From contig CAYTNB010000137.1 of the NCBI GenBank assembly GCA_964439085.1, positions 1-7,183 of the forward strand: a stretch of DNA of 7,183 nucleotides, read 5' to 3'. Below, one piece after another: positions 1-6,801 of this stretch; within the stretch, counting starts at the first letter, position 1, and every line of letters starts with the position of its first letter. The notes beneath the pieces were generated by a model. The model was not told where the DNA came from. It made no database searches and was given only the letters and a program-made list of their open reading frames with translations. A program made the position numbers and the translations under genes. The DNA is from JAADIV01 sp964439085. Its GTDB lineage: Bacteria; Desulfobacterota; Desulfobulbia; Desulfobulbales; VMSU01.

Positions 1-44
1 CGTAACACATTGAAATGATGACCAATTAACTTTGTCAACTATCA

Positions 45-94
45 GACATCCTGGATGATTCCCAACGTCGTTACAGGGTGCCATCCAGGACGTC
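45..94. repeat. Inverted repeat in the kinase leader
   Basis: GACATCCTGGATG (45-57) and CATCCAGGACGTC (82-94) are inverted copies matching at 12 of 13 positions, with nine uninterrupted pairs (49-57 with 82-90) and a 24-base loop. The loop contains AACGTCGTT, and AACGT recurs at 99-103 and 108-112. If the kinase starts at 169 this is untranslated leader and could form an RNA hairpin or an operator. If the ATG at 55 were used, the repeat would be coding, which is less natural. The role is unknown. Confidence 0.45.
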
Positions 95-154
95 TAAAAA
101 CGTTGCCAACGTATAGTAAAAAATCAAACCATGCTAATCCATACCGTCCTCAAG

Positions 155-160
155 AAAGGA
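155..160 (+). promoter_or_regulatory. Shine-Dalgarno site favouring a TTG start at 169
   Basis: AAAGGA lies eight bases before an in-frame TTG at 169. The upstream ATG at 55 has no purine-rich site in front of it. A start at 169 also puts a short N-region directly before the hydrophobic core of a signal peptide. These two points together decide the preferred start of the kinase gene. Confidence 0.5.
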
Positions 161-168
161 AAATTGCT

Positions 169-3100
169 TTGATAAACAGCTCTCCAATTTTTACTCCACT
201 ATGTTTCCTGTTTGCAAGTCTTTCTCTTCTCAGTACTCCACAAATATTGTTGGCTGCAACACAATCACCAATATATCAATCTTCAATCTCTCCCAATATC
301 GCTACAAAAAAGATCCCTGAAATTCATTTTTCTCCGAAGGAAGAGGCCTATCTTCATAGCAAAAAGCAGATCACCATGTGCATCGATCCAAACTGGATGC
401 CCCTGGAAAAAATTGAAAATGGTGTCCACGTGGGGATGACGGCTGATTACACCGCCCTTTTTCAGCAGAAAATTCCTATACCCATTACGCTTGTGCCCAC
501 CAAAAGCTGGTCAGAAAGTCTAGAATATGCCAAAGCCAGAAAATGTGACATTCTTTCTCTGGCCATGCCCACTCCAGAGCGCAAAACATATATGAATTTC
601 ACCACGCCATATTTAGATATCCCCCTGGTTGTGGCGGCAAGATCGGATATGCCCTTTGTTGGTGATATTACCTCTTTAGGCGGATTTAAGATTGGCATTG
701 TCAAAGGATATGCCTTTGATGAAATACTACGGAAGCGCTACCCGAAAATAGATATTTCTGATGTTGCTTCAATTGATCAGGGTCTGCAAATGGTGGCCAA
801 CAAGAAGCTGGATGGTTTCATCGGCACCTTGACTACGGTTGGATATTATATTCAGCAAAATTTTTCTACTGAACTCAAGGTAGCCGGTAAATTCGATGAG
901 CATTGGCAGCTTGGTATTGCTACACGCAACGATGAGCCTATTCTTTTAGGCATATTTGAGAAAGTCCTCTCATCTATCACCAAAAATGAACAGCAGGCTA
1001 TTCGCAATCATTGGATATCCGTAAATTTTGTCAGGGGAACTGACCATTCCACTCTCTGGCGTATCTTATCGGTAGTGGCCGTTGGCTTAGCTTTTTTATT
1101 ATGGCGTTTCTATGCCCTGCGGCAGTACAGCCAGAAGCTGAAAGAGCAAAACTCTCAAATTAGAGCGGGAGAAGAACGATACAGAAAAATTTTTAATGCC
1201 CCAAGTGACGCAATTTTAATACACGATGCTAATACCGGTAAGATACTTGACATTAATCAGGGGATGCTGGAGATGTTCGGCTATACCTATAAAGAGGCTC
1301 TCCAGATTGACGTTGGTAATATAAGTTCAGGAGAAGCGCCTTTTACTCAGAAGAACGCCGAGGGGAAAATCAAAAAAGCGATATTACATGGCCCGCAGAC
1401 CTTTGAGTGGCTCTGCCTGAAAAGGGACCGGACTCCGTTCTGGGGTGAAGTGTCCTTGAAATACACCGAGTTTAGCGGCCACCGTTATGTGATTGCCGTG
1501 GTAAGAGACATCAGTAGCCGTAAGCTGGCAGAGGAATCTATTTATTTTACCCAATCGGCCATAGATCATAGCGACGATAGCGCTTTCTGGAGCGGGCCGA
1601 GTGGAAGGTTTGTCTATGTGAATGAAGCGGCTTGTCGCAGTCTGGGATATTCTCATGAAGAACTTATGGCAATGAAAGTGAGTGATTTTGATCCTAACTT
1701 CCCACCTGATGCCTGGGAAAAGCATTGGCAAGACTTAAAAGAAAAAGGTTCTATTTACCTGGAAACAACTCATCAAACAAAGACTGGCAAGATATTCCCG
1801 GTCGAAGTGCGAGCGACCTTTCTTGAATATGAAGGGAAAGAATTTAATTGCTCATTTGTCCGTGATATAACCCAGCGAAAACAGGCCGAGACAAATATAG
1901 CCGCTGAAAAAGAAAGGCTTGCCGTAACATTGCGAAGCATTGGCGATGGCGTTATCACGACAGATATCTCCGGTAATGTTGTCTTACTAAATAAGGTTAC
2001 AGAGAAACTTACGGGCTGGGGCAATGAAGAAGCCGCAGGCAGGCCCTTGGAAGATGTCTTTCGTATTATCAATGAACAGACAAGAGAGGTTTGCGATAAT
2101 CCTGTCACAAAAGTACTCAACAGCCGTCAGATCGTCGCTCTGGCCAATCATACCGTTTTAGTAGCAAGAGACGGCACGGAGCGAATCATTGCAGATAGTG
2201 GCGCACCTATCATGGACTCAGAGAGCAATATTATTGGCGTGGTGCTCGTCTTTAGAGATGTTACCAAACAACTTAAAACGGAACGAGAGCTGCTTAAAGT
2301 GCAAAAGCTTGAATCTGTCGGAGTGCTCGCTGGTGGAATTGCCCATGACTTTAATAATATCCTTGCTGCGATTTTGGGGAATATAAATCTGGCCCTTCAT
2401 AATGCAGATCTGCCAGAAAGTCCCAAAAAGCTCCTGATGGAAGCGGAAAAAGCCTCATTAAGGGCCAAAGATCTCACCCAGCAGTTATTGACATTTTCCA
2501 GAGGTGGCGCACCGATTAAGGAGTCCGCCTCTCTTGATACTGTCATTAGAGATTCCGCAAATTTTGTTTTACATGGCGGCAAGGTTGCCTGTCAGTTTGA
2601 CATTCCAGATAATTTATTGCTTGTCGATATTGATAAAGGTCAGATTAGTCAGGTCATCCAGAACATTGTCCTCAATGCCAGCCATGCCATGCCGGAAGGT
2701 GGAACTGTCAGGATTACCTGTGAGAATATTTCTTCTGATGATATTCTTCCTGGTCCGTTCTCACCAAAGAAGATGTTTGTAAAAATATCTATTCAGGATG
2801 AAGGAATCGGTATGGCTCCTAACGTAGTGGACAAAATTTTTGATCCATATTTTACAACAAAACAAAAGGGCAGCGGCTTAGGGATGGCGATAGCTCACTC
2901 TATCATAAATAAACATGGCGGGCATATTTCGGCAGAATCTTCGCCGGGGATTGGCACTACTTTTACTATTTGTATTCCAGCCACAGCGCAGACGAAAGTT
3001 GCGAAGGAAAAGACAATAGAACCACAAAAGTCATCCGCAAAGACAAGAATACTGCTAATGGATGATGAGGAAATGGTGCGCAAAATTGCTCAAGCGATGC

Positions 3101-3408
3101 TTACAGAATTAGGCCATGAAGTGGTTCTCTCTGCTAATGGCGAAGAAGCCATTAAGCTTTACAAGGAAGCCGTAAATAATAAGAAGTTTGGCTTCGTCTT
3201 AGTGGATTTGACTGTCCCTGGTGGCATGGGCGGCAAAGAGGCAGCTCAGGGCATTTTAGCCATTGATCCCAACGCCAAAATCATTGTTTCCAGCGGCTAT
3301 TCGAACGATCCGATCATGGCAAAATTTGCTGATGTTGGTTTTTGCGCAGCACTTGTAAAGCCCTATAAGTTGCAAGAATTATCCGAGGTCATAGCTCAAT
3401 TAGGCTGA
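169..3408 (+). CDS. Hybrid sensor histidine kinase: solute-binding domain, TM, 3 PAS, HisKA, HATPase, receiver
   Basis: Inner-membrane sensor of a phosphorelay. Residues are counted from the ATG at 55, the longer possible start (1117 aa); the preferred start is TTG 169 (residue 39). A signal peptide spans about 39-68. An extracytoplasmic solute-binding (SBP_bac_3, BvgS/EvgS-like Venus flytrap) domain spans about 103-322, with the typical TPERxxYMNFTTPY stretch at 173-186. One membrane helix lies at about 333-354, then a short coiled linker. Three PAS domains follow at about 371-490, 495-608 and 620-740. HisKA carries GGIAHDFNN with phospho-acceptor H764. The HATPase has the N-box around N870/N874, DEGIGM (915-920), the F-box (929-935) and GSGLG (939-943). 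A complete receiver (997-1117) has D1003/D1004, phospho-acceptor D1051, S1079/S1080 and K1102. All catalytic residues are present, so it should autophosphorylate and pass phosphate to its own receiver. No Hpt domain or DNA-binding partner is encoded nearby, so the output is unknown. The ligand is also unknown; small polar compounds such as amino acids are usual for this domain. Confidence 0.93.
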   Translation: MINSSPIFTPLCFLFASLSLLSTPQILLAATQSPIYQSSISPNIATKKIPEIHFSPKEEAYLHSKKQITMCIDPNWMPLEKIENGVHVGMTADYTALFQQKIPIPITLVPTKSWSESLEYAKARKCDILSLAMPTPERKTYMNFTTPYLDIPLVVAARSDMPFVGDITSLGGFKIGIVKGYAFDEILRKRYPKIDISDVASIDQGLQMVANKKLDGFIGTLTTVGYYIQQNFSTELKVAGKFDEHWQLGIATRNDEPILLGIFEKVLSSITKNEQQAIRNHWISVNFVRGTDHSTLWRILSVVAVGLAFLLWRFYALRQYSQKLKEQNSQIRAGEERYRKIFNAPSDAILIHDANTGKILDINQGMLEMFGYTYKEALQIDVGNISSGEAPFTQKNAEGKIKKAILHGPQTFEWLCLKRDRTPFWGEVSLKYTEFSGHRYVIAVVRDISSRKLAEESIYFTQSAIDHSDDSAFWSGPSGRFVYVNEAACRSLGYSHEELMAMKVSDFDPNFPPDAWEKHWQDLKEKGSIYLETTHQTKTGKIFPVEVRATFLEYEGKEFNCSFVRDITQRKQAETNIAAEKERLAVTLRSIGDGVITTDISGNVVLLNKVTEKLTGWGNEEAAGRPLEDVFRIINEQTREVCDNPVTKVLNSRQIVALANHTVLVARDGTERIIADSGAPIMDSESNIIGVVLVFRDVTKQLKTERELLKVQKLESVGVLAGGIAHDFNNILAAILGNINLALHNADLPESPKKLLMEAEKASLRAKDLTQQLLTFSRGGAPIKESASLDTVIRDSANFVLHGGKVACQFDIPDNLLLVDIDKGQISQVIQNIVLNASHAMPEGGTVRITCENISSDDILPGPFSPKKMFVKISIQDEGIGMAPNVVDKIFDPYFTTKQKGSGLGMAIAHSIINKHGGHISAESSPGIGTTFTICIPATAQTKVAKEKTIEPQKSSAKTRILLMDDEEMVRKIAQAMLTELGHEVVLSANGEEAIKLYKEAVNNKKFGFVLVDLTVPGGMGGKEAAQGILAIDPNAKIIVSSGYSNDPIMAKFADVGFCAALVKPYKLQELSEVIAQLG

Positions 3409-3595
3409 TGCGGTTCGTTCCCCAGCGCATCCTGCATAGCTTGCCTAGTCCCCGGAGGAGGCTGCCCGAGAACAAAGATTCTCCTGGTTTCCCACAGAAA
3501 TGAGATGGATAATATAAAGATTTACGCTCCTTTTATAAAGAGCTCAATAAATAGAAACATAAGAACCCTACGCCCAGGGCTCCGTAGACAAAGAG

Positions 3596-3688
3596 TCATG
3601 GTGGACAGTCAGATTTTTTTCTGGCCAGAAACCACACGACCAACAACCCCAATAACACAGAAATGATGAGATATATTACATTATTCAT
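3596..3688 (-). CDS. Possible 30-residue single-helix membrane peptide (doubtful)
   Basis: An ATG at 3688 opens a 30-codon frame. Residues 4-22 are almost entirely hydrophobic (a possible membrane helix), followed by A-R-K-K-S-D-C-P-P and a TGA at 3596-3598. The same frame then reads another 20 codons, again hydrophobic, to a TAA at 3533-3535. The layout fits a one-helix peptide, or a two-helix protein if the TGA is read through. Against a real gene: there is no Shine-Dalgarno sequence before the ATG, and the strand is T-rich, which favours hydrophobic codons by chance. Another frame over 3533-3600 is also partly hydrophobic. I do not recognise a family. Confidence 0.18.
   Translation of the reverse strand: MNNVIYLIISVLLGLLVVWFLARKKSDCPP
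3618..3631. repeat. 14-bp perfect palindrome
   Basis: TTTCTGGCCAGAAA is identical to its own reverse complement. On the plus strand it is preceded by more T residues. It could be an operator for a dimeric regulator or chance in AT-rich sequence. It lacks the stem, loop and T-run arrangement of an intrinsic terminator. No second copy was seen in the window. Confidence 0.3.
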
Positions 3689-3731
3689 AGGATATGATAG
3701 TCACTGTAAAAATTCAATTTAAGGATCTATT

Positions 3732-3737
3732 AAGGAT
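3732..3737 (+). repeat. Left target-site duplication of the MITE-like element
   Basis: AAGGAT directly precedes the left terminal repeat and is repeated directly after the right one (3871-3876), as expected for a 6-bp duplication made on insertion. A further AAGGAT at 3721-3726 means chance similarity of flanks cannot be fully excluded. Confidence 0.55.
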
Positions 3738-3870
3738 GATGGACTCGTAAAAACTATAATTCTCTTATTCTTCGTCATTCCCGCAGAAGCGGGAATCCGG
3801 TAGTTTCAATATGTTATGGATCCCCGCCTGTGCAGGGATGACGGGATTGGGGACTTTTTACGAGTCCATC
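3738..3870. mobile_element. 133-bp MITE-like repeat with 16-bp terminal inverted repeats
   Basis: GATGGACTCGTAAAAA (3738-3753) and its exact reverse complement (3855-3870) bound the element. Inside are two hairpins in opposite orientation. The left one has the perfect 8-bp stem ATTCCCGC/GCGGGAAT around AGAA (3777-3796). The right one is decayed, with ATCCC/GGGAT as its outer arms (3820-3839). The outer flanks of the hairpins, CGTCATTCCCGC (3773-3784) and GCAGGGATGACG (3832-3843), are inverted copies at 10 of 12 positions. There is no transposase frame, so it is non-autonomous and would need a transposase in trans. The TCATTCCCGC-type core is a familiar dispersed repeat in many proteobacterial and Desulfobacterota genomes. 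Which transposase family mobilises this one is not visible here. Confidence 0.75.
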
Positions 3871-3876
3871 AAGGAT
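3871..3876 (+). promoter_or_regulatory. Ribosome binding site that is also the right target-site duplication
   Basis: AAGGA (3871-3875) lies six bases before the ATG at 3882, a standard Shine-Dalgarno position. The same hexamer AAGGAT stands on the other side of the element, so the site seems to have been duplicated by the insertion and kept on the gene side. It supports 3882 as the true start. Confidence 0.6.
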
Positions 3877-3881
3877 TACAA

Positions 3882-5075
3882 ATGCCGACATACCGTCCAC
3901 AACTCTTTATCATCATCTTCATCCTAATGCTGTCTGCCCCAGCCGCGGCGGCATTGGCCCCGAACCAAGTGGCAGTGGTTACCAACAAAATGGTACCAGA
4001 AAGCTTGAAACTGGCCAAATTTTATATGGCAAAACGAAAAATACCGCCAGAGAATCTTATTACAATAGAAACCACCGCCAAGGAACAAATAAGTCGAGAA
4101 GATTACAACCAGGAAATCGCCCAACCCGTCCGCACCTACCTGGACAAACGCTATGGCGAGATAAAATGTCTGGTACTTATGTTCGGTATCCCCCTTAAAA
4201 TTTTCCCTCCCCAGCTGTCATTTACCGAGAAATCTGAACTTAGATATCTGCGCTCAGAAATGGATATAATAAGGAAGAGCGGCAATAAGGACAAGCTTAA
4301 AGAACAGAACTATAAAATTAAAAAGCTCCGAAAAAGAGACCAAGTAGCCGCTGTTGATTCTGAAATCGCCCTAATTCGCCAGAACAACTACCCGCTATCT
4401 GGCTGGCTGCCTAATCCTGCCTATATTGCCCGGCAAGGCCAAGAAAACTACCTGTCCAAAGAGCGCTTGCTCATGGTCAGCCGCCTGGATGGGCCAAATT
4501 CTGCGATAGTCAAAAGAATTATTATTGATGCCGTTAACGCTGAAAAAACCGGCCTGGTCGGCAAGGCCTTTTTTGATGCCAGATGGCCCAAGCCTAATGC
4601 GGCTAAAAAGTTGTCGGGCTACGCCCTTTACGATAATTCCATCCACCAGGCGGCAACCCTGCTGAAAGATAAAATGGTCGTGGTTCTTGACGACCGCCCC
4701 GCTCTTTTCCCCGCCGGCTCAAATCTACCCGCCGCATTGTACTGCGGTTGGTACAGCCTGGCCAAATACGTCGATGCATTTTCATGGCAGCCCGGCTCTG
4801 TTGGCTATCATATCGCCAGCGCAGAATGCACAACCTTAAAGAGAAAAGACAGTCAAGTATGGTGTAAGGTCATGTTAGAAAAAGGAATCGCCGCCACCCT
4901 TGGCCCGGTAAGTGAGCCGTATGTGCAGGCCTTCCCACCACCGGAGATTTTCTTCGGCCTCTTGACTGATGGAAGATATAGTTTGGCCGAAACCTATATG
5001 CTCAGCCTGCCATATCTTTCGTGGCAGATGGTGTTAATCGGTGACCCACTGTACAGGGTGAAAATTTTAAACTGA
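3882..5075 (+). CDS. Secreted TIGR03790 family protein of unknown function
   Basis: A 397-residue protein counted from ATG 3882. Residues 1-24 form a signal peptide (hydrophobic core 8-19, Ala-rich end), so the product should be exported. The body matches my memory of the TIGR03790 family: KRKIPPENLI (51-60), the hydrophobic strand leading to FGIPLK (101-106), VDSEIALI (158-165), SRLDGP (200-205), the KAFFDARW block (228-235), GWYS (289-292), PGSVGYH (304-310), AATLGPVSEPY (337-347) and the C-terminal LSWQMVLIGDPLYR (379-392). Residues about 112-156 are a lysine- and arginine-rich, probably helical insert between conserved blocks. No biochemical role is established for the family as far as I know. 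The frame extends upstream to an ATG at 3816, but those 22 codons lie in the MITE-like repeat, so that start is rejected. The gene is convergent with the phosphate transporter genes, with 43 bases between stops. Confidence 0.85.
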   Translation: MPTYRPQLFIIIFILMLSAPAAAALAPNQVAVVTNKMVPESLKLAKFYMAKRKIPPENLITIETTAKEQISREDYNQEIAQPVRTYLDKRYGEIKCLVLMFGIPLKIFPPQLSFTEKSELRYLRSEMDIIRKSGNKDKLKEQNYKIKKLRKRDQVAAVDSEIALIRQNNYPLSGWLPNPAYIARQGQENYLSKERLLMVSRLDGPNSAIVKRIIIDAVNAEKTGLVGKAFFDARWPKPNAAKKLSGYALYDNSIHQAATLLKDKMVVVLDDRPALFPAGSNLPAALYCGWYSLAKYVDAFSWQPGSVGYHIASAECTTLKRKDSQVWCKVMLEKGIAATLGPVSEPYVQAFPPPEIFFGLLTDGRYSLAETYMLSLPYLSWQMVLIGDPLYRVKILN

Positions 5076-5118
5076 GACATAGCCGGAGCGAGACACTTTT
5101 GAGCTGTTTCCCTTATCA

Positions 5119-5778
5119 CTAATCATCCTTGAACTTCCGAATTTCGGCAAGGTAGCGAGCTCCTTTTTCGGCCTGTTCCCCCAGGCGTCGAATTTTGGCC
5201 AGAATTTCCATAAGATGCACCGCCCCTCTGACTTTCATTTCACCACGACTGGCCGCCAACAATAATTTCAATTTCAAATCGTTGTATTTGGTATGTTTAA
5301 GCTCAAAAGCGTAGGTTTGGCAGGCGGCGGGATCATAATCATCAAGGCTTTGATCAGCTCGGCCTAAAAGGACAACAGTGTCTTTCAAAAAGTTCAAAAC
5401 ATTCTCACGCAATTCCTGGTTCTCGGGTAAGATGTGTTCCCTGCCCTTATAGTTAGCCACATCTAGAGAAATTTCCGCCACGGCCCGATAATAGCCAGCC
5501 ACCCGTAAACAATTAGGAAGATGACGATCCACAGCCGTCGGCAAGTTGGTACGCTGTAAACGCACACTGAACTTTTCCACCTCCAAAATCAATTTATCAA
5601 CAATATTTTTGTCAAGCCGCAAACGCCTGGTGGGACCATCGTGCAGGCTTATGGCTCCCTGAGCCATCTGACGGGCAATACTACCAATCCTTGTTAGTTC
5701 CATGGCCATAGACTGAACCGCCATAACAGGCGTATTAAGCACATGTTTATTCAGGAAACGGTATTGCCTCATCCTCAT
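5119..5778 (-). CDS. PhoU-like C-terminal part of a Na+/phosphate cotransporter (separate frame)
   Basis: A 219-residue, wholly soluble, helix-rich protein. It resembles the PhoU-like cytoplasmic domain that normally forms the C-terminal ~200 residues of NptA/YjbB-type transporters. The start RFLNKHVLNTPVMAVQSMAM (residues 7-26) is the stretch that usually follows the last membrane segment directly in the single-chain protein. The end (IRRLGEQAEKGARYLAEI) looks like the final PhoU helix. The frame opens inside the preceding transporter frame, overlapping it by 32 bases. No well-placed ribosome binding site precedes the ATG at 5778 or the second ATG at 5772. It is therefore either the downstream half of a frameshifted gene or a naturally split subunit translated by coupling or reinitiation. 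In the family this domain is thought to regulate or gate phosphate transport. Confidence 0.75.
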   Translation of the reverse strand: MRMRQYRFLNKHVLNTPVMAVQSMAMELTRIGSIARQMAQGAISLHDGPTRRLRLDKNIVDKLILEVEKFSVRLQRTNLPTAVDRHLPNCLRVAGYYRAVAEISLDVANYKGREHILPENQELRENVLNFLKDTVVLLGRADQSLDDYDPAACQTYAFELKHTKYNDLKLKLLLAASRGEMKVRGAVHLMEILAKIRRLGEQAEKGARYLAEIRKFKDD

Positions 5779-6742
5779 CCACGGTGTGCCACCGCCCCTT
5801 TAGAAAGCGAACGAGGTGGCCAGTCATGGGGTATAACAGCATTACCCCCAAGACATTAAATGTAGTGTGAAAAAGGGATAAGAGGGTGGCAGGCGAATTT
5901 TCCAGCCCAAAAAACCGCTCAAATTCAGCCAGAAAATAGAGCAGCACCGGCAGAATAAGCAGGGCCACGGCCCCGGTAATAAGATTAAATATAACATGAG
6001 CCCCCGCCAGACGTTTGGCATCAGGGCCAGAGCCAACTACTGCCAATACGGCAGTAGAAGTAGTGCCGACATTAGCACCAATAATGGCTGCGGCGGCATC
6101 ATTTATGGGAATTACATGCCCGGCAGCAGCGGTAAGAATAATAGTGATAGAGGCTCCCGATGATTGCATAAGGCAGGTCATTAAAAAGCCCAGTGCCACA
6201 AAAATCACCAATGCCGTGAAGCCCCCTCCGGCAAAAGAGGCAATATCCATATTCTGCCCAAGACCGGCAAAGCCCGACTTCAGAATGTCAATACCGACAA
6301 AGATAACCCCGAAACCTGCTACTGCATCACCCAGAGCAGCCTTTCTACTTTCCGGATCAATCAAACGAACCAGCATTCCTAGACCAATCAAGGGCAGGGC
6401 GAATAGCTTAATCTTGACCCGAAAACCAATAAGAGATACCAACCACGCCGTTGTGGTAGAACCAATATTACTGCCGTAAATAATTGACACGGCCTGACCA
6501 AACTCCATAAGACCGGCATTCACAAAACCAATCACCGCCACCGATACAGCGCTGGACGATTGTGCCAGGGTCGTAATAAAGGCACCGGAACAAATCCCCA
6601 TGATCCTAGTGCTGGTAGATTTTTTTAAAATATTGCGCAGAGAGTCACCTGCCGCATATTTGAGGCCATCGGTCATCAGGCGCATTCCCAGCATAAAAAA
6701 ACCGATGCCGCCCACAAGGCTTACCAACATATTTAAATTCAT
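5747..6742 (-). CDS. Na+/phosphate cotransporter family membrane domain (NptA/YjbB type, PNaS)
   Basis: A 331-residue inner-membrane protein. It shows the internal duplication of the PNaS family: TTLAQSSSA (57-65) with SNIGSTTT (91-98), then CLMQSSGAS (190-198) with ANVGTTST (223-230). The paired QSS motifs form the substrate and Na+ site in this family. FHTTFN (291-296) and a last hydrophobic segment (about 297-314) precede WHTVDEDEA. The frame then stops at 5747 after five more residues. Normal members continue into a PhoU-like domain for a total near 540-560 residues, and here that domain lies in the overlapping frame. The start at 6742 has a modest GGA six bases upstream, and the N-terminus begins directly with the first membrane helix, as usual. 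The expected role is Na+-coupled phosphate uptake or export. The membrane part is intact, so it may work alone even if the PhoU part is uncoupled. Confidence 0.88.
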   Translation of the reverse strand: MNLNMLVSLVGGIGFFMLGMRLMTDGLKYAAGDSLRNILKKSTSTRIMGICSGAFITTLAQSSSAVSVAVIGFVNAGLMEFGQAVSIIYGSNIGSTTTAWLVSLIGFRVKIKLFALPLIGLGMLVRLIDPESRKAALGDAVAGFGVIFVGIDILKSGFAGLGQNMDIASFAGGGFTALVIFVALGFLMTCLMQSSGASITIILTAAAGHVIPINDAAAAIIGANVGTTSTAVLAVVGSGPDAKRLAGAHVIFNLITGAVALLILPVLLYFLAEFERFFGLENSPATLLSLFHTTFNVLGVMLLYPMTGHLVRFLKGRWHTVDEDEAIPFPE

Positions 6743-6801
6743 AATTTTCCAATAACCAGCGGTACAACCACGATTGTATGCGAATGCTGTTTACTTAATT
6801 T

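Larger units (their letters stand above)
3409..3737. other. Intergenic region without a convincing gene
   Basis: 329 bases separate the kinase stop from the MITE-like element. A 6-bp stem, GATGCG (3407-3412) with CGCATC (3426-3431), sits over the kinase stop but has no following T-run, so it is not a clear terminator. The second half is AT-rich. On the plus strand TATGAT (3693-3698) resembles a -10 hexamer for the downstream gene, but I see no good -35 box. AAGGAT occurs at 3721-3726 and again at 3732-3737. The minus-strand hydrophobic ORF and the palindrome are listed separately. Confidence 0.5.

Noticed and set aside
112..117. TATAGT as a -10 box for the kinase gene
   Set aside because: No -35-like sequence at the correct distance, and the region is AT-rich enough to give such hexamers by chance.
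1384..2120. Two 115-codon minus-strand frames opposite the PAS domains
   Set aside because: They lie antisense to well-conserved kinase coding sequence and show no recognisable domain.
3405..3482. Possible intrinsic terminator after the kinase: GATGCG/CGCATC stem and a second GAGAA/TTCTC stem (3467-3482)
   Set aside because: Both stems are short and neither is followed by a run of T. They are not better than expected by chance.
3738..3870. CRISPR-like reading of the hairpin repeats
   Set aside because: There are only two hairpin units in opposite orientation within one element and no regularly spaced direct repeats.
5076..5118. Possible bidirectional terminator between the convergent genes
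   Set aside because: The 43-base gap contains GAGACA twice as a direct repeat but no useful stem-loop or T-run.
6015..6479. A 154-codon plus-strand open frame across the transporter
   Set aside because: It is the antisense shadow of the conserved Na+/phosphate cotransporter frame, has low-complexity Ala/Pro/Ile/Thr composition, and resembles no family.
6760..6800. TACAAT -10-like hexamer upstream of the transporter on the minus strand
   Set aside because: No acceptable -35 hexamer lies 16-18 bases before it.
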